A DNA stretch of 64,000 nt from Tubiluchus corallicola (GCA_030141605.1 JAQGDQ010000048.1:682001-746000), one strand, 5' to 3'; shown: positions 12,017-27,000, counted from the stretch's first letter. Notes: a model not told the origin generated them from the sequence alone. Numbers and translations: made by a program.

Positions 12017-15000
12017 GTTGGTGTTTGTTATTTTAATATACACTGAAATGCCTGCATTTTAGTTAAATGTTTAACCTTTGTCCTGCATTGAAGTGAGGAG
12101 CATTCTGATTCTGTCATTTCAAACACATTCTCTTTCTCCTCATTGGATTTTTGAAACAATCGAAGTAGTTGATGAAAATTATATAGGTAACAGAAATTGT
12201 AGAGAGCTAGCACACGGCGGTTAATCAGGCTATTGCTGTCAACTGGATGCGAGTAAAGAGGTGAAAATGTAGAATTGGGAGTCTCAGTTTTGGTGAACTT
12301 TATCAAAATACATGCTGCAAGGCTGGCTATTGTTTTTATGTTCATGTACATTCCTTGAGGTAAGAACATAGCACCAACAAGTGTAACTTTCGGCTTTCTA
12401 TGAGCCAAAATGTCTGTGAGATGTTGATAAGTTTCATATTTATCTTCTTTACCTGGCAGAAATTTTCTGCATAATTTGCAAACTGTTGTGGTGGCTTGAG
12501 GGGGATAGATATATTAATGTATTTGTCAAGTATATTAGAAAAATATGGCTTTAGGAAAGTTGTGAAATAGGCATCCACAAACTCCATGATGATAATGCTG
12601 TATTAAAAATGTTAATCTGTTGGGTGTTGCTGCGTTAAGATATGTAATATTACAAGTGAAAGAAAATTTGCAAAAAGAAGTGCTATAAGGAACATGTTAC
12701 TTCTAAAATTATTCTTGTTGCTCGTCTTTATCTATATGTGTCATGTGCAGTTCAAGTTATTACCATAAGAATTGTTCAGCCACCGTGCTGTTAATGTTAT
12801 TGTCATCGTCAGGAACTCGTTATTTTCTGGGAAGATCAATCTTAGGCCTGTTACTTGCAAGTGGCTTCCTGTCTCCTTCTCAGAATCAATCATTTTTGCT
12901 AATGACGTTGAACTAAAATATTTTATGCGCCAAACTGTAACAATTTTCAGCGGACCGTGTGATTGTTTCAGCCAATTACGGCTAAAAGAATTAACATTTG
13001 CTACAATAGTCGAATAGTTAAGACTGATCCAACTAGACTGGCTGAATAGCCAAATGATCATATAGTGTGCTTTGCAACTGAACTTACGCAATTTCGAGGA
13101 ATGAAAGCAATAAAAAAAGCATGTTTCACAGTTTATTATCAGGTGACAAGAAAAAAGGGGGGAAATTACATAAGGGCACTAGTACTAATATTTTTGTTTT
13201 TTATGTTTTTTACAAATAAGAACACCACACCTCAAAAAAGAATACAATCACATAAAAAATCTCGGAGGCACAGCATATAAAAGTACAAGGGAAAACTCAT
13301 AAGTAAAAAACAGAATCACAGGCCATCAATCACAGAAACTGGGAGAGAGACACAAAAACTAATGAATACTGACAAACTGCAAAGGGTTGGGAGAAGAAGA
13401 CAAGGGGTAGAACTACATGGGGTGAGTATTTAGAGGCTATGAATTCACGAAATAAAAGTAACTGCCTGAAGGTGTACTGTAGTTAGGAGGACTACTTGAT
13501 AGCAGAAAGTACCTTGGCGTTATTGAACTAGGCGTTATTAACGAAGTTGAGGATTGTTGAGCTCCTTTGACCTGCACGGTTGGCCGAGGTCTGAGGAACT
13601 AATAAAAAAAGAGATTCTGACAGAATTCGAATCTTAGTTATTATGCAACACGCGTTATTATTTTGTGGCGTCTCGTTGTTTTTCTTATTAAAAATAGCTT
13701 GCGTGGTATGCAGTGGCTATTTTGCATATTTTTGTGGCAGGATGTAGCCATATGTTTTCGGGCAATGAGTGTCGCAGAAACAACAATCTTTAATTAAAAA
13801 ATGCATTTCTCTTGGCCTATGTACATGTATGTAAGACAACTTCCTCTCCAAAGTTACAATTTTGAAATGCTGAAATAAATTTGGCTTTCGATACAGCTGT
13901 CCAGAAATAATGCCTTTTAGAAAGTTTATAGGTTGTCTGTTGTATCTGGTTCACAGACGATGTTTTTGTCAATGATCCATCCATTGCAACATTGTGATGT
14001 GAAACTGTCATAGGCGTCATCCCCACAGCATGACCGAATATCAAAAAAACCGAATCTGTTAAACAGGTGTCCGTTACAGCATATCTAAAAATCAGAAGAA
14101 AGGGACGAGAATTAAAATGACCGTCACGTTCACTTGGATGAATATGTATAACATATCAGTTGTATACGCCAGTAAGTTATTATGTAGGTTACTGTGTAAT
14201 TGAGTGGATAACCGACAAATTGTTAAGCAGGCTGAGTAGGCAGAAAAAACTACAGTATATACCATTTTTATTTCTTGGAAAAATCTTGATACTTGCTGCG
14301 TGCATTCGGAGAGCGAATTGGCAAACTAATAAAATGTAAATTCTATTTTTTAAGTTTTTACGTACAGCCATTATATACGTAGTTGAAGTAAAATGAGACT
14401 TCATCATTCTTACATTTTCATTTAATGTGAGTGGAGCATAATTATATACCTTCACATAATTATAATAATTAGGTGAGGTATAATTATGATAATATACCTT
14501 CACATGATGATTGTATTCTCCATTGTCACCACATTCTTCCTGCCAGCCCAAAAAGTGCACAATCCAGTATTTTGCTACACTTAGATGAACTGCAAATTAA
14601 ATTTTTGAGTTAATATAACCAGCCAAACACTTTTTTGTGGGTCTTATTAGCAGTAGAAGTGTGATAAACATGTCTTGATAATATTTAAACGTTTTATTTT
14701 AATGTGTCTATGTGGGCTACAAAGATTCTCACTGCCAGGATGTGTGAATTATGCAAGTATGAGTTAGAACAGGTAGTTTAAAATTGGTAGTTTAAAACTG
14801 GCATACACAGGTAGTCTTGCCAGAGTTAGTTTCTACCAACTCATTTTGATAGTATTTCTAAACGAGTAACAAATTTTGCAATGATTTTTAGTGTTTCTTT
14901 ACTCTTCATGACTCCTCACATATGTACACAGTAGTTTCAAAAACTCCATTTTTGTGAGTAAAAGAATAAATGTTTTTTTGTAAGAATTCATTGCGGATTT

Positions 15001-18000
15001 TTTTAAAGAATAAGAAAAGTGTTGGACGACAGACTTTTGAAATGTTTGGAAGCATTGGAACTCATAAGAATGTGTTTTAGGCATGCTGAAACATCTTTGT
15101 TGGAGCACATATGGGGTTCTGATTTCCTAGTGATAAACGACAATGTATTCTTGTTCTAAATCTATATCCTGCTAATCGGGCCTCACAGATGGCGTCACAG
15201 CTTTGACATGGGCAATATTCTTACATTCTCCTTGCTACCTTTTTCTCATAGACAAGGTCGTGGCCGGTCAGAAAAAGGAAGCGGCCTTGCTGAAAGAGAC
15301 TTCAATTCAGGATAATAGCTTAAAGCTAGTGTGAGATTTGAACTTATAGCCATGGATCACAAATCAAGAATTTAACGTACTTGCCTTGCTTTGTACCTCT
15401 TAAAAAAGGTTTTTTATTTTTCAACGTTTTTGTTGGCAGCTTATCTAAGACTGATACCGTTTACACATGTGCAATTGCAAATAACTTTGAAATGAAATTG
15501 TTTTCAAAATTGTTGGTGTGTTCACATTGCAATGTTTTCAAACTGTTTTGCATTAAAATCCTTTGAGCAGTGTGGTGTCAGCAGTGTGCACAACTTAGCT
15601 CTGGCTTGGCATGTTGGAACGCTGTGGTTTCTTGCCTGACTATATATAGCCATTTTTGTAAAAAATGGTAAGTCGTCAGCAAAGCTTCAGTCAGATTGAA
15701 AGTGTAATGCTTAGAATATGATATATGTTTGCTCCTTACCTTGTGTTAACAAAACGCAAACAGCTATCAATGCTGTGCAGAGTTTTGGTGCCATGGTAAT
15801 TCAGATTTGTTAATTTTTAGAATTAAACTTTAGAATGTCAGCCTCTGTAAACCTACTGAGAAAAAAGAATTGTTTTTAAATAGCAACATACATTTATGCA
15901 ATATATAATTCAATATTTTATTTCATTTTGAGCTACCATGGCACATACCACAGACTATAAATCCAAGGATAGTTTTATTCAATCAATTCAATTTTGTAGT
16001 ATTTTGAATAATTTACCTATAAGGAGTTTTTTCAATTTTAGTACAGTTTTTTACTTTACATGGCAGTGGCTCATTAAGGTCAGTTTTGCTAGGAAACTAA
16101 GTATACATTATTATTCTTACCTTTGAGCTGTCTCGTTGAGATACAGTCATCTATAATACTTCCAGTGTCAAATAGCAACCAGGAATAACTTTGGGACGAT
16201 AATACAATAATGCTAATTCTACACAGGAAGGAGGGCAGATTAAGTCCTGTGGGATTGATATATCTGCGTATATATTTAATATGAGTTAGGTTACAATCTT
16301 TTGTTTAGAACTAGTAGGTATATCTTTTTTATTCAGCGCAAATAATTAGTGTAAAACTTGCATTGAGTTTAGCTTACTTGTATAGCTCAGCTCACGCATT
16401 TGACATCACTTGTTTTTCTAACACAGTATACTATAGCTTTATCCTGGATAAGCCTTGAGAATTAGAAAGCAGGAAATCTACCCAGGAAATTTACCTACTG
16501 GCATTCAGACCCTAACAGACTGAAAAACCTTGAGAGATTGTCAAGCTTGATTACCTTATACCGTTGTATAAGTGACATAGTAGAAACATAATGCAAAAAC
16601 TGTACACAGTAATCTATAACTAATAATAAAAATATTATTAACAATTAATTAACAATTATTAATAACTTTTCCATTGAAATTAAATTTAAAAGACTCTCAG
16701 TTTTTTAATCTGTCATTTCTGTGCCAAATGGCTGAATAATAAATAAGGCCTAATAGAACTAGACTTTTCTTGCCTGACCCAGCCTTTCCTTTTGTTGTAA
16801 TTAGACAGGTTGTACTGGCACTTTATTGCTGCCAGGTTTGTTGCTAATTAATATGGAATTATACTACTTTGTCATTGATCGAGATTCTTTCATATATTGT
16901 ACAAATATTACTGGCAATAGGAAACGAGCACTTTTGCATAGACTTGTGTATATCTGAAATTTTAAGATGCCATTTATTTCCTGCTGCCTGCTAGCAAGCA
17001 TTTTTAAAAAAAGGTATTTTGGCCATTTGGGTATTTGCTATCCTTATGGACAAAAGAAGATCCTGCTACTATTTTTCTATGTAGGTCTGACGGGATTCTT
17101 TCTTCACTGATCCGCGTTGGAGCTGCAGCCACAGATCTGGATAAAAAGTGGTACGTGTTTGATGGCCCAGTGGATGCCGTGTGGATCGAAAACATGAACA
17201 CTGTACTGGATGATAATAAGAAGCTTTGCCTTAGCAGTGGAGAAATCATCAAATTGACAGAGGTATTACTAACAACTGTAAATAGATCACACTTATTTTC
17301 GGTTTTGGAGAACAAAGCCTGAATGTCTTGGGTATTGGGTGATGCATAGAGAATGTCCAGTTGGAAATGCAGTTGGGTGTGTACTTAACACATTCCTGTA
17401 GATTAACAATACAGTTATCAGATCTGCTGGAATCTTCTTCACACGTTAGGCATGCAATATGTTAGGTTTAGTCAATTTTCCGGCCCGTCAAATCCACCTT
17501 AAAAATCTGTGAACAATTTTATTGGAAAGAAATTTATTGAGTGAAGTAAAATATGCTGAAACTTTTTGGTCCTCTGTTTTAGATTTATTCTTTAGCAGAT
17601 TGATTGATGATTCACCAGCTGACTGGCTGGCTAGTTAACTGACTGACTGATTGGCTGCTGGTTGAGTGGGTGCCTGGTTAGTTGATTGACTAGTGGTTAG
17701 CTCACTGACTGTGCTAGTTTTCCAAATTGCTTAAGACTACTTGTCGCAGTAACTCACAGTTGATCATCATTTAACAAGTAAAACAATTAAAATTTATTCA
17801 ACTAAGTCATAAGAAAGAAAAAGACTGAATTTCAATAAAATTACTTTTGCAGTAAGTTGTGCTATTCATCTTTTTAGCTCTAAAGACTCATCACTTTTAT
17901 GTGACTCGTGAATTCTCTCATGACTCTAGTTGTGCTTTAAGTGTGAATGTTTGAAATTACTAGTGTTTTCATTTAGCATAATTAGCACTTTAACATAATT

Positions 18001-21000
18001 GCTATATCACTTCTTCAAGGCAAATATTACAGTAAAAAAACATTTACCTAAACCGTTTAGTGTATCTATAGGAACAAACAATGATGTTTGAAGTAGCTGA
18101 TCTTGCTGTCGCATCGCCAGCGACCGTGTCGCGCTGTGGCATGGTTTACGTAGAACCCAGCGTCCTGGGGTTGGGGCCGTTCGTTGATTGCTGGCTGCAT
18201 AAGTTGCCTGCTGCTATAAAACCATTTGAGGGGCAACTAAAAAGTTTGTTTGACAGGTTTCTCGAGGTAAGGTTTATTCTTTGACTGTATTTTGTTTTAT
18301 TAATTGATGGTTTCAGTATTTCGACGCTGATCTCATTGACAGTGTCTACATATGATAAATTGGTAACCAATACTGAAGCACAGTGGTAGATTCTGACTTA
18401 GAAGTAATTGTTACAGAATTACACAGTGATTGCTGAGTCAGCCTATATACTGTAACAGGTTCAGTTTCATCAGCTTATAATCTGTAAATTAGAAACTATA
18501 AACTAGTTGCAATATTTCTTAGTTTATCAGAAACCTGGTATTTCAATGTACAATTCTAATTACCAATTTAGACTCTAAATCTGTTATTTGTTGTAATTAC
18601 AAATCCTAATATTATTAGCTCAGCATATTTCATCTCCTTGTAATACTATATGCCATAGTTGCACATTACTGGAGAAATATTAATAGACAATTAATGAACC
18701 TATCTTAGAAACTTTATTTTCTGTTAGCATACCACAAACAGTTTCAGTAGAAACAATACAGTGCATGGCATGCGAAAGCTATACAGCTAAAGTCAGCACC
18801 ATAGATCACATTTAAATTGGCACAGCTTTAATGAAAAATACATTTAATTCCGTTTCTGATTTTCCAAATGATTTTTAACTTTGTCTTACTTAATGCAGTT
18901 GAACAATTTTAATTATAAGCTTCCATCTAAATAGCTGCATCATAGACAATTCATACAGTATCAGTAAAAGATGACATCTTAGCCTTTTCCCACTCGCTAA
19001 CTCCACCCCACCTTAACCACAGACTGCCAAAGTTTTTCTAAACACCACAGTTTAATTCCTTCTCCTGCAAGCTTTCAAATGACATACTACAACACATACT
19101 TTGCATGTCTACTACTGAAGGATTTCACCCCATTGAATTATTATGGCACACTTTCGAAAGACATATCACAAGATACGCTTCCTACATTACTAGTCAAAGG
19201 TCACATTTCTGACACCAAGGTCCTCCCACCAGTCCCACCCACTATGTTCCAAAATTTATTTAATTTACATAGTTTAATTTGTCTCACAACAAGCTGTCAA
19301 ATGGTGTACTACATTAAATAGTTGCACACTTTCTTACCAAAGGTCACCCCACCCACATAACCAAAGTTAGTTAATTTAGTCCCATGCATTAGAACTCCAC
19401 ACCTTCTATCACACACCTGAGTATCTGCAAATAACTTTCAAGCTCACGAGAAAAAATATTTTGACCTTGAACCACCCACCCAAGGTCATCGAGTACCAAT
19501 AAAAATTGCTACCCCAATCCATGCCTATACAAGCTGACAAAATTTCGTTTTCCGTCTCTCTATATTTTCCTAGTTATTAAGCAAAGTAAAAGCCTTAACA
19601 AAAATACTAAAGGAGCAACTTATCCAAAAGCAAAGGTATTTCAATTCTTCATTGAAAATATCAAACATCAAAAGCAGACATAGGGTATACTAACAGTAGC
19701 TAATAACTGCGAAAATATCGGTCGAATTTTAAAGTACTTGTTTAAGTTGAATTACAATATAACAGGCTGAAACGTGTATTTTTGACATATAATATTTTAT
19801 AAATATAATTTAACAGTTTACTATTGCAATAGTAGCTTTTGTCATCAGAGAGGATCAAAAAATTTTTGTGCACTTGTTTTTACAGCCAAGTTTGGAGTTT
19901 GTACGGCACAATGTGAAAGAAATTGTGACTACAGTGAATAGCAATCTCACTTTTAGCTTGATGAAGCTTATGGGTTGTTTTATTGCAAATTTCTTACCAC
20001 GTGAGGTAAGCAAGTACTGTTTGAATTTTTTTTATCAAACATTTCGGCACACTACATGCCAGAATCTACATTCAAAGGCAGGTGTAAGGTTCTTACACAT
20101 AGCTAAACTAGATATTGCTGTAGTATAGTTTGTGGGAAGGGTTTCCTACCTATCACCCCTCCTTTCATAATATACTATAACCTATCCATGCATAACATGA
20201 TCTTGGAAAGTGCATGACACCGATATCCAGGAGAGTACAGTGGAACTGCTGAATCCTAAAGCAGCCAAAATGCTTTAACTTTTTAACTTTAACTTTACTT
20301 TACAAAAAATGGTTAAAATCTTAAACTTGGTTATAAGAGTCTCTGAAGCACTAAACTTGTGCACATTTGCTGTTTGACTGATGTAACATAAAGAGACTAT
20401 CAGTGGTGATACTGAACTACTTCAGTTTTTGATGTTGTGGATGGAGCTTTATTTACACTGATGAGATGTTGGAACACTCTACGATGTGCCTATTTCTAAA
20501 CTACATGGAGAGGCGTGACTAGCCACCCGTGTCCAGACATTGTGGACGTATCCTGAGTCTACCACAAAGACTTGTGAGCCATTCCATAGTTCATGTTTGA
20601 TTGGTGCTGCAGCCACCGTCATCACCGTTGATTGTTATGGCCATAGACTGAAGTTGTTGATGTGCTGCTGTGACTGACTGGAGTGAGCTATGTCAGCGGA
20701 CTCCTCTCCCATGTCCTTGTCCTTTCAGGGGAAGGGTTAACTGATAAGTAGACATCTTGTTTTTCTTTTTACTTTGTCGTTTTTGTTATTGTTAACTGCC
20801 ATTTTTGCAAAACTATTATTGATAGTTGTGCTAACGACCTGTTCTGATTTATCTAAACAAACTAAAAAGTAATAAAAATAGCAACAGTAATCATAATCTT
20901 TTCCTCCATTTCGTATGAGATTTCGTTGTTGGAATGTTTGAAATCTATGTATGTCATGGTCAACATGGAAAACCATATTGCCTATGCAAACCCCCGTAAA

Positions 21001-24000
21001 CGTAACATCAAGCCTTAGACCCGCTGGTTTTTCAAGTGAGGCCTTCAACATTGCAATCTCTCTAAAGACATATTAATTATACCTGTGTCGTTGAATTTTT
21101 GGTTCATATGCTTTGCTGCCCTGTGGAAAATTGTAGGACAACAACCGCCCACGTATGTTGCACAACCCTTTTATTGTGAATAAAAGGTGACGCGACAGGT
21201 TAGTCAGATTTGTGGATGAGTTGGGAGGTAAAGAGTTGCACCCCTACCATAGAAATCTACTAGCTCCCAACAGCAGGCCTAATCAATCGGACGTTTACAG
21301 TATAACTAGAAGCTGGCTGATTATCAAGGATAACCTTCTAAGATGAGCCAGTGAACTAGCAGCGGTATCCCAAGTTTTTTCAGTATGCATCTTTCCTGTA
21401 CGAGGTTAACAGCTAATGTTTATGATACAATCCAGAGCAAATATTGAACCCACAGCGCCCACATAATGTATTCACATCTGTCCAGTCAGCCATGGACCTT
21501 GTCTCCCAGACCATATGGCTCTCCTATGTCTGATCAAGTTTACTAGAGTTTTTTTCTGAATGACAAGCTTTGTTTACAGTTAATATATGTCAGGATATGG
21601 TTGAACCATTAGTCTGATATCCATTGAACACACATTACTTCCTTACATGATAACTTTACCTGCTAACAAATGATCTTAAAAGTGAATTATTCAGTGGTGA
21701 ATAATTGTGTCCCCCTATAGAGCATTTTCTTGATTAAAAGACTGAAAGAGATGGAATAATGATTACATTTTATTTCTTTTTTTGGATCAATTGAAACAAA
21801 ATGGTAATATGACATTTTGAGTAGAGATTTTGTAACTAATAATTATAATTTCAAAAATGAATGAAACTTTTGCTGTTTTTGTGACTGCTAATTCTTAAGC
21901 GTAGGATGTAGGTGGAATAAAAAGAGACATTAGAAAATTCGAATAATTATTCAATGATTATGTATTTTTACAATGCATTATTATGGAGTTATTAAAAAAC
22001 AATCTTTGCCACAATGCTGCTTTTTATTTGTGAAGTCACCATTGTGATGAGTGACTATAAAACTGAGGCTTAGTTAGCAAATTATATCGATCACCCTGAC
22101 TTTCCTTGAGAACTTTCACTTGTTTCTCATTTAATAATTGTGAATGTGCCTGTTGTTCAATACTTTTCTACTACAACGCTTAAAGTGTCATCCCATTATT
22201 GAAATTACTGAAAGTGTGTGGCCTTCTTAATTGGTCTGTAATTGATAATGCACTGCAAAAGCTTTTATGAGATATTTTTAATTTTGTAATGGCACGAACC
22301 CTTTCACTGGAAGCCCATTTGCATGACAAAAAGCTTTGTGTCTGAATCTTGAGATAAAGTTTTGTCTGCAATGTTGCAGCTACTTTTACAAATAAAGGAA
22401 ATTCCTCCCAATGGAGTTGTTTGTCATTTGTTCGTACGTGGATAACCCTGAAGAAATATGTTAAAAGCTTTTTTTGGTTGCTATTTTCTAAAGCAGGCAA
22501 CATCTGAAATATCAGTGATAGCTAAAAAATGACTAAAGAGGCCTGTGAAGAAAGCTGTATGCAGATGTGTCTGTTGTCTGTGAAAAACTGCTGTTTATTC
22601 GTTTTTTTTAGTTGCTTTTCCTTGACAGAAAACATTTCTATTTTTTAAAGACTTTTGTTGAGACAGTTGACAACAGAGTGTCTACTGTGGTTTTCTGCAT
22701 CTACATTTCAATTGAAAAATTTTACATTTATAGCTGAGAAGTAGCTCAAGTTAATTTCCAAGCAATGTGAGAAAAAGGCTCTGTTGTTAGGTATCTCCTG
22801 TCAAATATTTAAGAGGTAGTTGTAGCTCCTCTTCAAAACATAATTTTATTTTAATTTAGTCTTGTGACTTTTGTTGCTCAGCTTTAAAATAAATTGCATT
22901 TTCGGTAGATCTTGGCATATAGAACTATTTCTTTAAATTGGCTTGTACTTCTTTAAGAATTTTCGAATTTGCAGCTTCACTTGCGTCACCATGCTGTACT
23001 ACTATTACCGTAATTGTTTTCTTTTTGGCTTATAATGTAGAGGACTTTTTCACATAGAAAAATAATTGCTGTTATTTTATGACCATGATATCAAGGTTTT
23101 TTGGCCAGCACTTGAACCTCAAACCTTCTACTTTTCATATAGTCGTAAAAACATGTTGGAGATTGGCCTTTTTCTAATTTTTATAAAAATAAATCAATTT
23201 TGGAAGTTATTTCTAAGGGGTATTTTATGTTTCAGTATAGAATTGTTTATAAAAAGGCAGTTAAATAGAAATAACAGTTTACTTGATCAAGACGTTTCGT
23301 AGCTTCTATCTGTTTTTCAAATGAACTAAAAAATAATTTTTTGTAAAAAATTGTTATTATTTAGTTCATATGAAAAAGTAGCTATAGATTCTACCAAAGC
23401 TATGATCAGGCTAATTATTCTTGAAGCAACATCCATGTAACGTGGGAGCATGTGTAATACTGTGGACATTTTGTGAAGAAGGCATGTCATCTATAATATG
23501 CAAGCTCAGTGAAAATGTAAACATAGGCAGCAGTCCGAAATTTTGTTAGACTTTTAATGAGAGTGAATTTGAAATGTCACTGTTGCAGTTAAATATCACA
23601 GTATATGTTTTGTTGTAGGTTATTTTATTTTCCGTATAGGTAAAGCAAGCCCTCAATGCAGTCAAAGCTGAAGCACTTCCTAAACTCATTGAACCTTGGT
23701 TCTTTTTCTCCGTTGTCTGGTCGATTGGTGCTACGTGTGATAATGACGGTCGCACCAAGTTTTCTGATTGGCTAAAGGATAAGATGCACGGTGAAGTTGA
23801 ACTTCCCTTTCCAGATACTGGTTTGGTTTACGATTATAGATTTGATGACGGTGGGCTGACGAGCAAAAATGATGATCAAGAGACCCGACCGGTCAGTGTA
23901 CTAAAGAATAACAAAAAAGGCTTTATTGTTATGCAGTAGTGTATATCTTGTATACAGAATACCTTATCGTTTAAATTCAGAATCAGCTTTCGCAAGGGGT

Positions 24001-27000
24001 TTAACAATTTTGACAATCTTTGGAGGCAGAATCAATAGAAAGTATGTGGTTAGCTTGTTTCTGTAACTCCAGCTATATTAGCTGTTTTATTAGTCAACAC
24101 TGTTAACTGTGTAAACTTGCCAGTGGCATTTCAGTCTTCAGTTCTGTGTGGAGCTGGCAAGGCATAGCTTCTTGTATTAAATATAATAATAAACTGTTCT
24201 TTGTTACTTGTATAAAAGAGGGCATAAAAGACTTGTTTGTGGCCACTGATTTTAAAAGTAGCTACCTGTGGTGTAGAATGCATAAGAATACTCAATTTTG
24301 TATTTATTTATAATAAAATTTTTCAGAATTTTTGAATAGTTTCAACCAGAAACATTCTGGCAATCACAGTCATAATCTAATTAACGATATCATTAGTCAC
24401 CAGCTAACTTGAAAAAGTTGATATCCCCCTACAGTCATGAGTACAGGTGGCGCTATTGGATTGTGTTCTACAAGAAGGAAATCTCGGGCCCACTCTGTCA
24501 TGTTGACTGGTAGCTCAGCTGACAGAGCACGGCAGTACATCCCAGGTCGTGGGTTTAAATCTCGACTAGTCCACAATTTTTCAGTGTCTCCTTTCTTTCT
24601 CTAACCCTTTACCCGCAATGGGTGATAACTGTTAAAATAAACCGCTATGGTTTATAAATATTCTGGCAATCACAGTCATTATCTAATTAATGATTTTGTT
24701 AGTTACCAGCAAATTTGAGAAAAGTGTTTTCCTTAGTTTATTATGGAATTTTTCACCGTCTTATTTTTACATCAGACGTTCTGGCAAAAATTGGTGAATT
24801 TGAAACGACCGTCTTTTTTCGGATGTGTAAAGAACATTGCAGCAAAATCGCTTTGACTGAAATAGAAGAAAATCTAGAAACAATAGGAAATAATAAGCCA
24901 GGAGCAATGCAAAATTGAACCATTGAAAAAATAAATAAATTATAAATATATGCATTGTATGATAGATGAGTTGGAAAGGCTGGATGGAAGGAATGCCAGA
25001 ATATACGATTCCATCTGATATGAGATTTACTGATATTATAGTGCCAACAATGGATACAGTTAGAGCATCATTTTTGCTGCATATTTTAGCAACAAATGAA
25101 AAAACTGTGAGTAATGCCTGATACGGTTAATGTTGCTGTTCCTACTTTACTGCTGATGTTTATTTTTCGAGTTTTTCGACAAATGTTTGTTTTCTGTGCT
25201 GGTGTTGATTAAACATAATTGTTGATGTTTGTTAGTTTTTACTTGAGATGTGTATTGTTGATGCTTTTCAGCTGCTTATTTGCTCATAGTTTGTTGTGCC
25301 CTTGATTTAATTTTTTGCTGCAGTTGTGTATTGTTCATATTTTCCCACAGATATTTATTATTTATGTTTGCTGCCCATATTGCTCTGTATGTTTGACATT
25401 ATTTATTATTGATAGATTGCTGTTGACATAAGAGTTGTGTTTAATATTGTAGCTGTAGCTGTTTTGTAGCTAATATTGATTGCCCATTATTTACCGATAA
25501 TGTTTACTTTTTATATTCTGTTGCTAATATTGTTTTTCCATGTTTTGCTGCTAGTTTACCGATTTGTTTTGTTATTAATATTGATTATACATGTTCTGCT
25601 GCTAATGTTTAGTCTTTTGTTTTGTTGCTAATATTGAATATTACATGTTCTGCTGCTAATGTTTAATCTTGTTTTGTTGCTAATATTGCTTGTACATATT
25701 CTGTCTCTAATGCCCACTTTTTATGTTGTGTTATTAATGTTGGTTGTTCATGTTTTGCTGCTGTTTTTTATTTTTATTTTTTGCTGCTAATATTGATTGT
25801 TGGTGTTTTGCTTCTGATATTTACTTTCGGTTTTGTTGCTAATATTGATTTTCCCAGTTTTGCTGCTGATGTTTACTTTTTACGTTTTGTTGCTAATAGT
25901 AATTTTTCATGTGTTGCTGCTAATTTTTACTTCTTTTGTTTTGTTGTTAATATTGAATATGCTTGGTTTGCTGCTGGTGTTTACTCTTTCCATGATGCTG
26001 CTCATTAATAACTTGAGTTAACACAAATGAGCACTACTATTACTCCTGTGAGTAATACTATACAACTTGTTGGAAAAAATTTTGGACTGCATTATGTAAG
26101 TGTGTGGTATTTATTTTTTGTTCTTGTTATTATTGTTAGTAAAATGAATGTTACGTATGTGTTTAGGTTTTGTGTGTTGGACCGACAGGTACAGGCAAGT
26201 CCCTCACGATTGCTGACAAACTATCTCGAGGAATGCCAAAAGAGTTCCTCAGTGATTTCATTAGTTTCTCAGCTAGGACGAGTGCTAATCAAACCCAGGA
26301 TCTTATTGACAGTCGCCTCGATAAGCGGTGTGTTTGCAGTGTGTTGGTGTCATTAACGAAGGGAGTAGCTAGTGGTCATGGTACATGCTTATTGAATGAA
26401 GTTAAGCAATGTTGATCGTGGATGGGTTACTGCACGGAAAATACTGTCTTTGGTTGATTTTATTTGCTGTACTGACCTTGACTATTTATCTTATTAAGAG
26501 AATTGTATGTAAATCCAAATGTAGCTAGGATATTTCTGCTAGTTTTAAGTCTTATCTAGAAGACTGTCCTTGATAAGAAGCTGCTACAACTATCTTTACT
26601 AAAACGATGCTGCTGTTGAGTGCTGCACTGTATTAAACAGTAGGATTGAACTGACCTGAGTATGTTTGCTAGAGAATGCTTACGTAATTAGTGTGAGTTT
26701 GACTTCATAAGGAAGTGTCATTTCTATTTATATTGTAAAATACTGTTCATAAGCTTTGATTATCGAATTGTTATAATTAGATAGATAGATAGATAAATGA
26801 CACACGGCCAATCAAAACAGTAATAAATATTTCATACACAAGATTACATGCATGTTTGGAGGTACGTGCTTAGTAGTATTTTATTCATGATGGTGTTTCT
26901 TCCTTATTTATTGCAAAAAACTGCTGTTATTGCATAAACTTGCATGTTCTGCATATTTTAGCTGGCTGAAAGGAACAGTTCGTGTTCAACTAATTGTTTA

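Noticed and set aside
12741-13091. 116-codon minus-strand frame overlapping an 81-codon plus-strand frame
   Set aside because: Both strands open over the same bases, no recognisable motif, no splice context; probably chance.
17004-17315. 103-codon minus-strand open frame
   Set aside because: It is antisense to dynein exon 2, whose plus-strand reading is unmistakable.
24512-24582. Functional tRNA gene
   Set aside because: Acceptor and D arms fold, but the anticodon arm is too short and does not pair.
25781-26021. Phe/Val/Ala-rich repetitive open frames as a membrane protein
   Set aside because: They arise from the 54-base minisatellite within intron 6.
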